Below, piece by piece: positions 20,102-31,651 of a stretch of 64,000 nt of DNA. Positions within the stretch are counted from its first letter, which is position 1; the number at the start of each line of letters is the position of its first letter. The notes below the pieces were generated by a model. That model was not told the origin of the DNA, searched no databases, and was given only the letters and a program-made list of their open reading frames with translations. The stretch comes from Isoetes taiwanensis (lineage: Eukaryota > Streptophyta > Lycopodiopsida > Isoetales > Isoetaceae). The DNA lies in assembly GCA_021234155.1 (NCBI GenBank), contig JAJEKV010000027.1, positions 10,988,716-11,052,715 on the forward strand. Direction: 5' to 3'. The translations under genes were made by a program, and so were the position numbers.

Positions 20102-21184
20102 TTAGCTTTTTAAAGCCACAGATGATTTTAGTGCATCACAGTTCAAGCCTGCTGCCTTCTGAAAGCTCGCAAGCTCTGAAGTCATATCAGATATCACTTG
20201 CGCACCAAGATGCTTCAGCTCATCTGGCACACTTCTCAATGGCACCTTTCCAGCAGGAGAGCTTGGCTCTGCCAACTTACCTACACGTACACATTCTGCT
20301 ATAACAATTTCTTGAACAACAAAATGAAGTAAAGTAAATTTTCCATCTTTGCTCTTTACATCTCCAAGCTTCAGAAAAGCATTCAGCTTGAATGCTTCAA
20401 CACCGCCAAGAAAGGTACATGTTTATCCTGTTACCAGTTTTGAGAACTGCTTGTAATAGTTTCTTGAAAGATTGGCTGCCTCTTAATTCAATACATGCCA
20501 CCTGTATAGAGCACAACAAACGCATGTCTTACTCAGCCTTATATTATATGCTTAGAAACAAATCTCACAACTAACCTTGATTATGGCCAAAGAATTCTTA
20601 ATTTGGTGTATTTCCTCACTAAAAGAAGCTATGGAATTTCTAGAATAGAAAGTAAGATTGCTCTGCTTGCCCAAGTTCATGGGCCCTTCCTTTGTAGCAC
20701 ATAAGCTTCCTCTCCTCTTCTTCTGTTGGAGCCATTTTAACTAGTGCTTCTAGAGCTTCACTATTAAAGCCAGTACCTGCAGTTAATAACACATTTTTAA
20801 CCACAAAATACATGGAAGTCAAGCCCATAAGAAAGCAAAAATGATAAGGTTCTACCACCACCCACAAGGCTAGAGTAGAACCTCCAGTTTAATGCTTTAA
20901 TAACTGTCTCATTTACTTATAAAATCTTCAAAACAAAGTTCACCATAAAATATGAATGTTGCAACATATTGAGAATGGAAAGCTGGAATAGACAATACCC
21001 ACCTTCTAATAAAGCTTCATGAATGTCCGCTTTTGTTAAGGCCAAGGCACGTATCTAAATGGCTATATTCTAGACTCTTCTTGAATCCATAACTTGCTGC
21101 TTTACTGCTGCTGGAGCTGGTTTATTAGGTGGTGGTGCTGCTGGCGCTATTCCAAAATGTTCTGCCATCATTTCCTCATCTAGC
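20102..21184 (-). pseudogene. Formin FH2 domain pseudogene (partial)
   Basis: Read on the minus strand, exon-like blocks with intron spacing follow the order of the FH2 domain. The first, 21184 to about 21009 after an ATTTCAG acceptor, is LDEEMMAEHFGIAPAAPPP and then VMDSRRV*NIAI*IRALALT, ADIHEALLEG. The second, about 20777 to 20570, has GFNSEALEALVKMAPTEEEE, RKLMCYKGRAHELGQAEQ and, shifted, SEEIHQIKNSLAIIK. The third, about 20508 to 20102, has FKKLLQAVLKTGNRINM, AFKLNAFLKLGDVKSKDGK and FTLLHFVVQEIV. FH2 domains nucleate and elongate actin filaments. Two stops in the first block and frameshifts in the second and third make it a pseudogene. The FH1 region and N-terminus are not visible. Confidence 0.78.
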
Positions 21185-22214
21185 CTGAAATATTAACACA
21201 TTTGAAAAATTTTACATACTACTTTACGCCATGAGTTATACATATATAAACAAAGGAGGCACTATTGTCTATGCAACTAATTTGAAAAAACCTAGCAGTT
21301 ACTGTCATCTTATTTGCCTCTATCGAAGTACGTACAAGGAAATCGACATAAGAAAAGCCAAACAAGTTTTGTCACTTACTAAAACGAGCTGCTGGTACTT
21401 CGGAGATTGTCCCAAACCATTGAATGTTCAATATTTTTCCAATAGTCTAAGCAGAAAGACACTTACCCTAACTTCGCTTACCAAGAAACAAGACACTTCC
21501 GATGCAGTACAAGACCAAGAAACTTAACATTACTGATGCTCTGTAGCAAATTCGACCATAGTTTTTTCAAGGAATTTGTAAGTTTGAATTGATCAACAAA
21601 AGACATCCGATGCATTTTTCTCAAAAAGAGGAAAAGGTATTAAACATGTAGCATCAATTGATCATAGCAAAGATTGGGAAGTTGAAAAGAACTTGAAGCA
21701 AGGCATGAAAACCCTAAAAAATAGACCGTATTGCTCTGGCGTAAATATACAATTTCCAAGAAAAATCAAATACTTGCAACGAAATCACAAGGCCAAGACC
21801 TCATTAAATGTAGCATAGGCACCATATGAAATCTACCACACATTTCTGTTAGAGGTCTGCACTTCAAAAGCATGAAATCCCGTGCCTGTTCAGGAAGCAT
21901 GCCTGGCCCACAAGATGGCCCAAGGTAATTGCCTCTAAAATTTGCCTCTTTCATGCAACTGCTTGGTGAGTTTCGGCATCGGACACAAGGCTGTGTAGAG
22001 AATGCACCCGAATTTCAGCAAGTGCCATCTCAGGTTGCAGGAATCGCAGACAGTAATGCACATGTTTGCTCAAGCACAAAATCAACAAGGTAACTTCTAG
22101 TTTTGCCACTTTGTAGAATCTTCATTTTTGTTCCTCTATTTCTAACTTGCATTTTGTTCCTCTATTTCTAACTCGCAACAAGTTTTTGATAGCATCAGCT
22201 CAAGAATTTGGACC
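21185..22214. other. Spacer without recognised gene
   Basis: A plus-strand exon-like stretch near 21970-22090 ends at a possible GTAACT donor, and a minus-strand open stretch lies at 21766-21954 (NFRGNYLGPSCGPGMLPEQA). I recognise neither. A direct repeat, TTTTGTTCCTCTATTTCTAAC, occurs twice just before LINE-A copy 2 (about 22126-22170). Confidence 0.4.
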
Positions 22215-23000
22215 AGTACAAAACGAATATAAACTACCATAGTGGCGGGCCCAGGTTGCTGAACAAGATTGAATACCTCCATGCTGCTTATGGGAAATGC
22301 ACCATGGAGCATTTTAATACAGAAACTTGCTAGAACTTCTCCAATGTCTTGGAATTTCCACCTGTGCTTCAGAAGCTGCAAGACCCTAGTGCGCAAGGGA
22401 GAATGGTTAATCACTACCAGAAGCCTCAAAAGCTGATCAACCATCTCCTAGACATGTTTTCACGTCAAGGAGATTGGGTGCTCGATGCTTTTTCTGGCTC
22501 TGGTACAACAATAGCTTGTGCACTTAAGAAGGGTTGCAATTGTGTAGCAGTGGACATAGACAAAGAAGTTGTGAACTTCATCAAGACGAGATTGGCTGCC
22601 TTACCTACCCTACCAGATGAGCATTAAGAGTTAGGCGCCAAATCTTCATCGGATTTTGTCAAGCTAACCTCTTCAAAGATACAGCCTCCATTCATTAGCT
22701 CTTTATGATGAAGCTACCCTTGCAGAGCTGAAAGAAGTGGCTCTAGCTACTATTCCTGAAGACATTGGAGAAGTAGATAAGGCTAAGTCACACAAAAGGA
22801 TCAGACCACAGAAATTGACAAAGCAGAGACAAGGAAAAAAAATGAAGAAAACTACAAATTGGACCTTTGATCTGTCTTGTGCAAAAATATTTATTACTCA
22901 CATTCATGTGTTGTCAAAAGTTGATGTACTGAAAAAATTTAATTTAACAATGATTTACTACATTCTGATGTTATCGAGAAAATACTTTTAGAGAATACAA
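22215..23000 (+). pseudogene. Methyltransferase C-terminal exon, motif I part (copy 2)
   Basis: This copy preserves the cleanest motif I region: RMVNHYQKPQKLINHLLDMF, GDWVLDAFSGSGTTIACALK and VAVDIDKEVVNFIKTRLAAL are in one frame (22349-22627). A TAG interrupts the upstream part after EHFNTET, as in other copies, and TAA follows PDEH. The Lys-rich tail (ALATIPEDIGEVDKAKSHKR) lies at 22737-22991 in another frame. Motif IV and the FCP1-like domain are missing because of the 5' truncation. Confidence 0.72.
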
Positions 23001-23444
23001 ATTCATGTCTAAATTCTTCCCTTTTCAAGTGCTTCTTTTGGCAAAATCCAAGTTTCCCCTTACTAAGGGGCCAAAATGCAGATAAAAACAAAATAGGCCT
23101 CTTGAAATTCTCAACTTGAACGAAAAAGTGTCATTTTTTAGAGCGCGGTATTTTTTTTCAAGGGAATCTTTAAAACGAGAGTACTGCAACACTCCCATTT
23201 AATTTGCAATCATGTTAAGGGTGGCATAATACAACTTGTAAGTGACTTTGTTTCTTATTCTGCAATAATCAACTCGCGCTACGTGCGAGACTACAAACCA
23301 ATGTTGGACTGCAGTCTCGCGCGTAGCGCGTGTAACTTTTTTGTTATCTTGCTTCAGCATACTCGCGCTACGCGCAAAATGCACATCTACATGGTACTAA
23401 CTTATGGTTTTATATTCTTATCTCAGACCATATCCCATGCAGTT

Positions 23445-24970
23445 GAGGCAAGCTAGAAATCAATGGATTTAGCTTAGCTGTCCAATTTCAAAAAGAAAGA
23501 AGGAGGGGGAGAAGGACAACTCCTACGAGGAAATGATAAAGATGATCAGCAAGGTCATTATACAAAAAAAGAAGGATGTTGCAGAGGAGGAAGAAACTGG
23601 CACCAAGAAGAAGAATTCCAAGGAAGGACCTTCTGATTCCTACCATATAGTGTACATGTGTGGGACAATGAGGCGTGGACCAAGTGGACAGCAGGAGAGC
23701 TTGTAGGAAAAGCAGGGAAACCTGAAAAAGGATCCTTTGAAGATTTTACAGTCACGGACTTGAGGAGTGCGCAGGGGTTAAGGGAAGAAGAAATTCTCAA
23801 GATGCTCCAGTCTGTTATAGATGGACATGTGCTTGTGAAGAAGGTCTCAGAAATCAATGATGTACCATCCTTTCCAGAGGCTCGCAAGTCCATGAAAGAC
23901 CTCCGTGTCATGAGGAAGGCCATGTCGAAGGAACTCTTTGAGATGTCTAGAATAGAAAATCTATCTGAGCAAGGTATCTTGGACATGATGAAAATAACTG
24001 ACGAAAACCTGCTCAAATACTCGAAGTGCTTCAATGATCCACCTGAAATGCATGATATTTTGTTGAAACTAATAGAGGCTAAAGATGAAACAAATGAAAC
24101 TGAGGAGGAATTACCAGACCAAGAATATAAATTCTTTACTAAATCCCCAATGGTCTGTACAGATGACAGTGGTATAGGTGGCACAGAGGAACTCAAATTC
24201 ACAGAGGACGGCTATACTGGGGGAACATTTTCTGATAGCCATTAGGGTTTTTTTGAGATTAAAAAAGGGCCTTCAAAACATGCCAACTAAGCCAAATGAA
24301 GATAAATGAACTACCAATCAGAAATCAGAGCCTGACGGGTCCAGTCAGCAAAACTGTTATAACTAACTCACTGGATCACATTTTCTAGCATAACTATTGA
24401 TAGAAAAGTCCAAATGAGCTTTCGTTTAGTGCAATAGATAGATCTCGTTGAGATCTTTCCAACCTTAGGTGCTTTGCACATATTTTAACCACTTATGATT
24501 GTCAAAACTCCAAAAAATATGGTTTTTACCATTTTTTATTATCCTACGGGGCTAAAAGATATGCAAACCACCCAAGGTTGGAAAGATCTCAATGAGATCT
24601 ATCTATTGCACCAAACAAGAGCTCATTTGGACTTTTCTATCAACACTTATGCTAGAAAATGTGATCCAGTGAGTTAGTTATAACTGTTTTGTTGACTGGA
24701 TTACCAGTTCTGTTTTCTGATTGGTAGTTCATATAGCTTAGTCAGCAATTCTTAGAAGGCCCTTTTATGATCTCAAAAAATCCCTAATGGCCTTGAGTCC
24801 CAAGGAAAACGGGATACTCAGATTTCATATGTCCCTTCTACAATCAGGGAGGAAACAGAGGAATTTTTCATCCCTCTTACAACTAAGAAGAAAATAAAAA
24901 AAGTTTCCTTTCCTAGTGACAGTCCTGCCCTTACTCTGAGGGTTAGAGAGAAGATAAAATATCCTGCCTG
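23445..24970 (+). pseudogene. Acidic ORF1 C-terminal region (copy 2), split by a foldback element
   Basis: The frame from 23658 (WDNEAWTKWTAGELVGKAGK) is open to 24245, where it runs into the foldback element inserted at GATAGC|GCCTTGAG. Beyond the element (24790-24970) the frame resumes with LESQGK-like sequence, includes the segment with REETEEFF missing from copy 1, and ends at the TGATG junction before the endonuclease. Without the insertion this would be one of the better preserved copies of the region. Confidence 0.6.
24240..24789. mobile_element. 550-bp foldback (MITE-like) element
   Basis: The two halves are near-perfect inverted repeats of about 240 bases. The ends read CATTAGGGTTTTTTTGAGAT and, on the opposite strand, CATTAGGGATTTTTTGAGAT. 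The empty site is seen in copies 1, 3, 4 and 5 (GATAGCCTTGAG); here it is GATAGC-element-GCCTTGAG, so the duplicated target is 2-3 bases (GC or GCC). No protein is encoded. The transcript would form a long double-stranded hairpin. The superfamily cannot be decided from so short a duplication. Confidence 0.88.
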
Positions 24971-26317
24971 ATGAAAATTATTTCTTGGAATATGAGAGGT
25001 ATAAAGGGACCTCTCAAGAGAAAAAGGGCCCTCATTTCCCTCAGAGAATTGAAAGCCAATATTCTTCTCCAAGAACTTAGGCTCCCACCTTTTGAGTCTG
25101 CAAAGCTTGGAAGTTGGGTGGACCCAAATAGTGACTCAATATGGACTGCTGTTGATGGAACTCGAGGTGGCACTTGTACTATTTGGAATGGACTAAAATG
25201 TCTACATAGATTCTATCACAACTCAGAGAGATGGACAGTTGTGGTTCTTGAAATAGAAGGAAAACCAACTAGAATTCTTAAATGTATATGCTTCTACAGA
25301 TCCAGCAGAAAGAGCTGATCAATGGACTCAAATGAATGAATGGATATCTAGAAATAAGCATATTCCAAACTTGTTACTAGCAGGGGACTTTAATAATACT
25401 CCCAGTTGGGATCAGAAGTTGGGCAGAAGAATTAACATGAATAAAAAAGAAAAAGTTGCTTGGGACCAGCTCATGGTACACTTCTGCCACATCCCACCTT
25501 CCTCTTCTAATGTCTACTCTTGGAGCAATAAAAGAAAAGGAGATAACAGAACTTATTGTTTGCTGGATAGATACTACATCTGCAACAAATCCCTACCCTC
25601 ATGGGATAATATGATTTTATCCAGTGACATTACTTCCTCAATATCTGACCACTTACCACAGATATTCGAGAATCTAGATAGCTCCTATAAGGGGGGCTCA
25701 AACACCCCTTTCAAACTGAACACTGAACTGTTGAAGATGAAAACTTTCTGCACAGCTTTCCAGAAGTTCTATAACAGTCTCCCCAAAGTCCACAGCTCAG
25801 GTTCCATCAACTCATTTCTCAGTAAGATGAAGCAGACCAGAGGTTGGATAAAATCTTGGGGCAAAGAATGGTTCAGGAAAGGAAAGAACAGAAGTATGAA
25901 GTTTACAAACAGATGAGGGAGATTAGAGCATCACTCTTTGTAGATAAAGATAATCAGAATCTTCAAAAACAGGAGTTGGAGCTGGAAAATAGAGTCAAAC
26001 ACATTGAGGAAGAGGAGGCCAAATCTCTGGCAATCAAAAGTAGATGCAAACACATAAATTTAATGGGCAAAGTAGCTCAGCATATTTCTTTAGGGCTGCT
26101 AAGCAGGATATGCAACAATGGCATTACAAAGGTTAAAACTTCACAAGGCATTGTCATTGACAAACAGAAGCACATTGAAGAGTACTTCCATATGGAATAT
26201 TCAACTATTTTTTATAGTCAGCCTGTGCAAGAGGACACTCTCCAGAATTTCTTCAAGGATATTCCCCCATCTATTCAACAGATCAAGGAAGATGACCTTC
26301 TTGCAGTACCATCATAA
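24971..26317 (+). pseudogene. LINE-A ORF2 endonuclease and connector (copy 2)
   Basis: It has the same APE nuclease motifs as copy 1 (ISWNMRG, LLAGDFNNTPSWD, SSISDHLPQI). It carries one frameshift near 25280 (an extra A in ATTCTTAAATG) and another near 25885. In this copy a 2-base loss near 26100 brings the connector back into the frame of RICNNGITKVKTSQG, so the segment runs through to the shared TAA at 26315-26317. Confidence 0.87.
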
Positions 26318-28400
26318 AGAGAAATCTGGGACACTATAAAATCCTTGGCAATAGGGAAGAGCCCTGGACCAGATGGATTCCCTCCAGAGTTCTACATTGA
26401 ATTATGGGAGATCATGAAGGATGATTTCACTCTTTTTGTCCAAGGTGCATGGAAAGCAAATAAATTGGCCCCTGCTATCAATGCTGGACACATTGCCTTA
26501 ATTCCTAAAGTGGAAAATCCAGAATCCTTAGGGGACTGAAGGCCAGTTTCATTAACCAACACATCCTATAAGGTTTTAGCCAAAATCCTGGCTAATAGAT
26601 TATGCCCGGAACTGCAAAAGGTAATAAACCCTTGCCAATCTGTTTTCCTTCCTACTAGAAGCATTTTGGATAATTACCTTGGGACCTCTAAAGGACTACA
26701 CTGGAACAAACTCTCAAATCAAGGATGTATGCTGCTAAAACTCGACTTCAAATGTGCCTATGATACAATTAGTTGGCAGTTCCTCCAAAAGGCCATGAGT
26801 CACCCTCAGAGAAGATCTACAGGAAAGTTTGGAGTTTTAATGCTACAGCTGCCTCAGCATTACTTATAAATGGGACCCCTACAAAACGTTTTCAATGCAA
26901 GAGGGGGGTAAGGCAAGGCTTCCCTCTGGCATCCTATTTATTCCTTATAGTAGCAGAGATTGTCACAAGGCTAGCTCTCCACCTGCATGCTCAGAAAATG
27001 ATCAATTGCCTCAACCTCCCAAAGGATCAGGGTAGCTTTGTCATCATGCAATATGCAGATGACACTTTTGTCTTTCTCAAAGATGGTGATAATAGTCTCA
27101 GATCTTTCCTTGATGCTATGGACAAGTTTGGACAGGTTTCTGGGGTTTGGCTGAACAAAGATAAATGTGCAATACTATTGGATACTCAGGTGAATAGTAT
27201 GCTGGACATTCAGATACTCAAGAAGGACGCTGCCACAAAAATCTTGGGCATACCTTTAGCACTAAATAGTACTATTCATGGCATGTGGGAGCCTATAGTC
27301 ACAAGAATCAAAAGGAAACTTTTGCAATACCCCTCCTCCTTGTCTCTAGTTGGAAGGGTTGAGATTGCCAACTCTGTGATTGCCAGCACACATGTTTACT
27401 TCTCCTCAGCTATAGTGGCAGATAAAAATTCTTATAATCAAATATAGCTATCAGGAAGTTTATATGGCAAGGTAAGCATAAAGTGGCTTGGGTTGATCTC
27501 GGATGTAAGGATTTGTTTCTCCAAACTCAAGCTCTTGCTGCAAGAATAATCTACAGAGCCATATATGCAACTTCCCCCTCACCAGCATTGCAGTTAATAA
27601 AATATTGGGTGGAAGAATCCCTTCCTGTTGGCAGCAAGACCCTAAAGCATAGCCTCCCAGATTCTGCCTTTTTTCAATTAGTTCCATGTTCTAACACTTC
27701 CTCAAGGGTAAAAGCATGCTACGGTGTACCACTTTTGGAACCCTCAAAAGTACCTACACTGGGTACTTTTAAAACTGGTACTTTCTGGTTTTTGTTTCCA
27801 TGAAAATCAATACAAAATTTTTGAATTGAAGGTCAATAACATGTCAATCTATAGTACTAGAGGATAACAATACTATTAGAGACTAAAATAAATGAATTAA
27901 CTCTCAAACTTATTGTTTATTGCGCCAATTATGCAAGTTTCCAGTACCTAGTGCTGGGTACTTTTCTAGATAGTTTCGCTCTCCCTAAAAAGTACTTTCG
28001 ATGGTACACCCTAGCCTTGACCCTAGCATGCTTTCACCCTCAACTATAAGGGGAATGCTGCAAGCCTGGAATCAGGCATCCCTCTGCTATAGACCACCAG
28101 TGGTGGATGCTAGGTGCAGGGACATAAAAATATTCTGGCACCCTGCCCTGGCCCCTCAAGCAATTGGATGTTTGGCCTTTCAACATCCACGGAAAGAAGT
28201 TGCTGAATAAAGAGGCTGTTTAGAGACACAATAGCTTAAAGCCAATGTTTGAGGCTTTATTTCACCACTGGCAAAAAAGGAGGGAAGCCCGAGTTCTCAT
28301 GATGATGGACTTCACTTCATACACCATCGAGGAGCTGGACAATATGCTCAATATATTTGGTAACTCCAGTGTAGCTGATTTATCCCTGCAGGATCTCATT
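26318..28400 (+). pseudogene. LINE-A ORF2 reverse transcriptase and C-terminal region (copy 2)
   Basis: The frame opens with LAIGKSPGPDGFPPEFY (26345) and stops at TGA 26537-26539 where other copies have Trp (GDW). A 7-base loss in CACCTAGGCTTCTC near 26803 shifts the frame before motif B. Motif B (VRQGFPLASYLFL) and motif C (MQYADDTFVF) are intact in the second half (to 27447). C-terminal fragments follow as in copy 1 (27483-27803, 28001-28210, to about 28400). Confidence 0.87.
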
Positions 28401-28664
28401 GAAGGAAACAGTTAAACTTTTAGGCTTTTAGCATTTAGCTATTCCAGGAAATAGTTAAGCTTTTTGGACTACACTATATTGGCTGATTCTGAATTTTCTA
28501 TGCTGAATCATGTACTCAAAAACTGGCAATTTGCATATGCCTTAAATCTAGCTATCTTAAAACCAGGTTGTACCTCCCCTATCATGGAGGATTTACTTTT
28601 TGTAGTCAATAGGTCTCCTTTGGAGTCCTATTATATTTTGATGTATAAAACCCACCTTGCCTTC

Positions 28665-28689
28665 AAAAAAAAAAAAAAAAAAAAAAAAA
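28665..28689 (+). repeat. poly(A) tail of copy 2 and junction to copy 3
   Basis: Twenty-five A residues follow CCTTGCCTTC. Three G residues then precede ATACTCGAAGTGG, compared with G after copy 0 and TGG after copy 3. Confidence 0.95.
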
Positions 28690-28705
28690 GGGATACTCGA
28701 AGTGG

Positions 28706-30195
28706 TTGCCTGGATTTATTCAGGCAAATAAATCCAGGAACAAGAAAAAACCAACCCATCTACCATCAAAGGTCCATGTGGAGCTGAAGTGCAGAGTCAG
28801 TGGAAACTTGGACATTCCTGAGATAGTCTCAAAAACATACATGGTGAAGTTATGTCAGGGTTCTCTAGTTGTTGCCACCCAGACTATTCCAAACACAGCT
28901 TCATTATTTGCGGTGGACCGTCGAACATACCCTCAGGATATAGACTACTACATCTCAATGCTCTCAAATTGTCTCAAGCAGACCACCAAAAAATACATCA
29001 CAATTGTGTTCCTATGTGAACCTGCAGAGGGATATCCAAAGATCTTGCAGGCCGCCACTCAGCTAGAGGCCAATATGAGTGTATGCCACATGGTGCTAAT
29101 AGATGGGAACGCCTGCTAAGAACAATTATGTCACTCATGGCCATTGATCAGCAGAAAGAGTTTTTGGAGCTGTATCCAACAGTTGTAGTATCATATTTTA
29201 TAGCATTGTAGTGGCGTAATAGTATAATTTGTAACATCCTCTATAGATGCATTGTATTATCCCAATGTGGAGAAGCATCATCTGACATATCAAGGGAAGC
29301 AAGCACAGAGGGAGAATCGGCAAGGTCAAAAGGATGCAGAGAAGAAGGAGAGAAAGAAGGAGGAGGCAGAGCAAGAGTCTGATGAGAGAAGGATGCAGGG
29401 GATGGCACTTCAGAATCAACCACCAAAATTGCCACCAATCATGGATCCACTAACTCAGAAGAAGTTGGCGAAGGCCTTATCAGAAGAAGAAAGAATTCTT
29501 GAGGTAAATCCACAGGAACCAGATATATAGAATGCTTCTGTTCTTCCTAAACAAATTGACACTTGTCCTATCAGAGCTGAAGAAGAAGATAGGACATCCA
29601 GGATGGAAGAAAAGGCGACTTCACCCACAAAAGAGTAAGTCATCTCGCGTGCAGTGCGAGTTCTTTTTTATAGTGACCATTTAATAAGCATATCTCGCGT
29701 GTAGCGCGAGTGTATTATTCTCGAATTTAAAATTTTTTTGTTAACTTAAAATATGCATTGTGCAGAGAGGATACTACTTCAAATAACAACAAACTTATCC
29801 TCTTCGACCTGAATGGAGTTCTTATCAAGTCCTTCTCCAAAGCAGAGTACCGTGCTGCACCTCCTTTTCCTGGAGGGATCTAGAGACAAAGACCAAATGG
29901 ATGTATCCAAGACTTGATGTTCACAAATTGTTGAGCCATCTAGAGGACAGAGCCAACATTGGGATATGGTCATCCATGCTAAGAAACAATATATTAGAAA
30001 TTAAAGAAGTTGTTCTAAAGGTAAAAAACTTTGATTTCTACATTATTTTAGATCAAAGTAGTTGTGGGATTGTTCGTCGACCACAAGATGAAGCAAAGAA
30101 TATCTTCATGAAGAATATAAATGACGCCTTGGAGGTGGTAGAAGGATTTCAAGAAGAGCAGATATGTTTGGTGGACGATGACTCCATCATTTAAC
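28706..30195 (+). pseudogene. N-terminal module, linker and FCP1-like domain (copy 3), methyltransferase deleted
   Basis: The N-terminal module is uninterrupted here (28706-29119, about 137 codons), the best guide to its sequence. An 82-bp insertion with a 4-bp TGTA repeat splits the linker at 29175-29256. The linker frame continues to the shared TAG after QEPD (29528-29530). After the intron with two CTCGCG hairpins the FCP1-like domain reads LDVHKLLSHLEDRANIGIWS and ends QICLVDDDSII-TAA at the deletion junction (about 30190). Confidence 0.68.
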
Positions 30196-30679
30196 AATGA
30201 TTTACTACATTCTGATGTTATCGAGAAAATACTTTTAGAGAATACAAATTCATGTCTAAATTCTTCCCTTTTCAAGTGCTTCGTTTGGCAAAATCCAAGT
30301 TCCCCTTACTAAGGGGCCAAAATGCAGATAAAAACAAAATAAGCCTCTTGAAATTCTCAACTTGAATGAAAAAGTGTCATTTTTTAGAGCGCGGTATTTT
30401 TTTTCAAGGGAATCTTTAAAACGGGAGTACTGCAACACTCCCATTTAATTTGCAATCATGTTAAGGGTGGCATAATACAACTTGTAAGTGACTTTGTTTC
30501 TTATTCTGCAATAATCAACTCGCGCTACGTGCGAGACTACAAACCAATGTTGGACTGCAGTCTCGCGCGTAGCGCGTGTAAGTTTTTTGTTATCTTGCTT
30601 CAGCATACTCGCGCTACGCGCAAAATGCACATCTACATGGTACTAACTTATGGTTTTATATTCTTATCTCAGACCATAT

Positions 30680-31540
30680 CCCAGTTGAGGCAAGCTAGAA
30701 ATCAATGGATTGAGCTTAGCCGTCCAATTTCAAAAAGAAAGAAGGAGGGGGAGAAGGACAACTCCTACGAGGAAATGATAAAGATGATCAGCAAGGTCAT
30801 TATACAAAAAAAGAAGGATGTTGCAGAGGAGGAAGAAGAAACTGGCACCAAGAAGAAGAATTCCAAGGAAGGACCCTCTGATTCCTACCTTATAGTGTAC
30901 GTGTGTGGGACAATGAGGTGTGGACCAAATGGATAGCAGGAGAGCTTGTAGGAAAAGCAGGGAAACCTGGGAAAGGATCCCTTGAAGATTTTACAGTCAC
31001 AGACTTGAGGAGTGCGCAGGGGTTAAGGGAAGAAGAAATTCTCAAGGTGCTCCAGTCTGTTATAGATGGACATGTGCTTGTGAAGAAGGTCTCAGAAATA
31101 AAAAATGTATCATCCTTTCCAGAGGCCTGCAAGTCCATGAAAGACCTCTGTGTCATGAGGAAGGCCATGTCGAAGGAACTCTTTGAGATGTCTAGAATAG
31201 AAAATCTATCTGAGCAAGGTATCTTGGACATGATGAAAATAACTGACGAAGACCTGCTTAGATACTCGAAGTGCTTCAATGATCCACCTGAAATGCATGA
31301 TATTTTGTTGAAACTAATAGAGGCTGAAGATGAAACAAATGAAACTGAGGAGGAATTACCAGACCAAGAATATAAATTCTTTACTAAATCCCCAATGGTC
31401 TGTACAGATGACAGTGGTATAGGTGGCACAGAGGAACTTAAATTCACAGAGGACAGCTATACTGGGGAAACATTTTCTGATAGCCTTGAGTCCCAAGGAA
31501 AACAGGATACTCAGACTTCATATGTCCCTTCTACAATCAT
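30680..31540 (+). pseudogene. Acidic ORF1 C-terminal region (copy 3), fused to the 3' region
   Basis: LRQARNQWIELSRPISKRKK (from about 30684) shifts near 30900 to WDNEVWTKWIAGELVGKAGK and stays open through SLESQGKQDTQTSYVPSTI, then passes straight into LINE-A 3' sequence (MEDLLFVVNRSPLESYYILM). The join has ATCA in common between the two parents, which suggests a microhomology deletion or template jump. Confidence 0.62.
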
Positions 31541-31651
31541 GGAGGATCTACTTTTTGTAGTCAATAGGTCTCCTTTGGAGTCCTATTATATTTTGATGTA
31601 TAAAACCCACCTTGCCTTCAAAAAAAAAAAAAAAATGGATACTCGAAGTGG

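Larger units (their letters stand above)
22215..28689 (+). mobile_element. LINE-A copy 2, 5' truncated, with foldback insertion
   Basis: Similarity to copies 1 and 4 starts abruptly at AGTACAA (22215), near the acceptor side of the intron before the motif I exon, and runs to a 25-A tail at 28665-28689. Abrupt 5' truncation is typical of LINE integration, but the 3' flank is copy 3 rather than a target duplication. The 3' region lacks the TCTTTTCTAATTATGAA segment of copies 0, 1, 4 and 5, a feature shared with copy 3. Confidence 0.88.
28690..31635 (+). mobile_element. LINE-A copy 3, internally deleted (2.9 kb)
   Basis: The unit has both ends but lacks two large internal parts. The first deletion runs from the FCP1-like exon (GATGACTCCATCA) to TTTAACAATG downstream of the methyltransferase. 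The second runs from the ORF1 C-terminal region (CTACAATCA) to the 3' region (TCATGGAGGATC), removing all of ORF2. It ends with 16 A (31620-31635). It is strictly non-autonomous. Confidence 0.88.

Noticed and set aside
23558-24202. Long Ser/Pro-rich minus-strand frames opposite the acidic ORF1 region (also 5755-6189, 30890-31447, 35511-36137, 42363-42752)
   Set aside because: They are antisense shadows of a Glu/Lys-rich frame. The plus frame continues past them and joins the TGATG junction.
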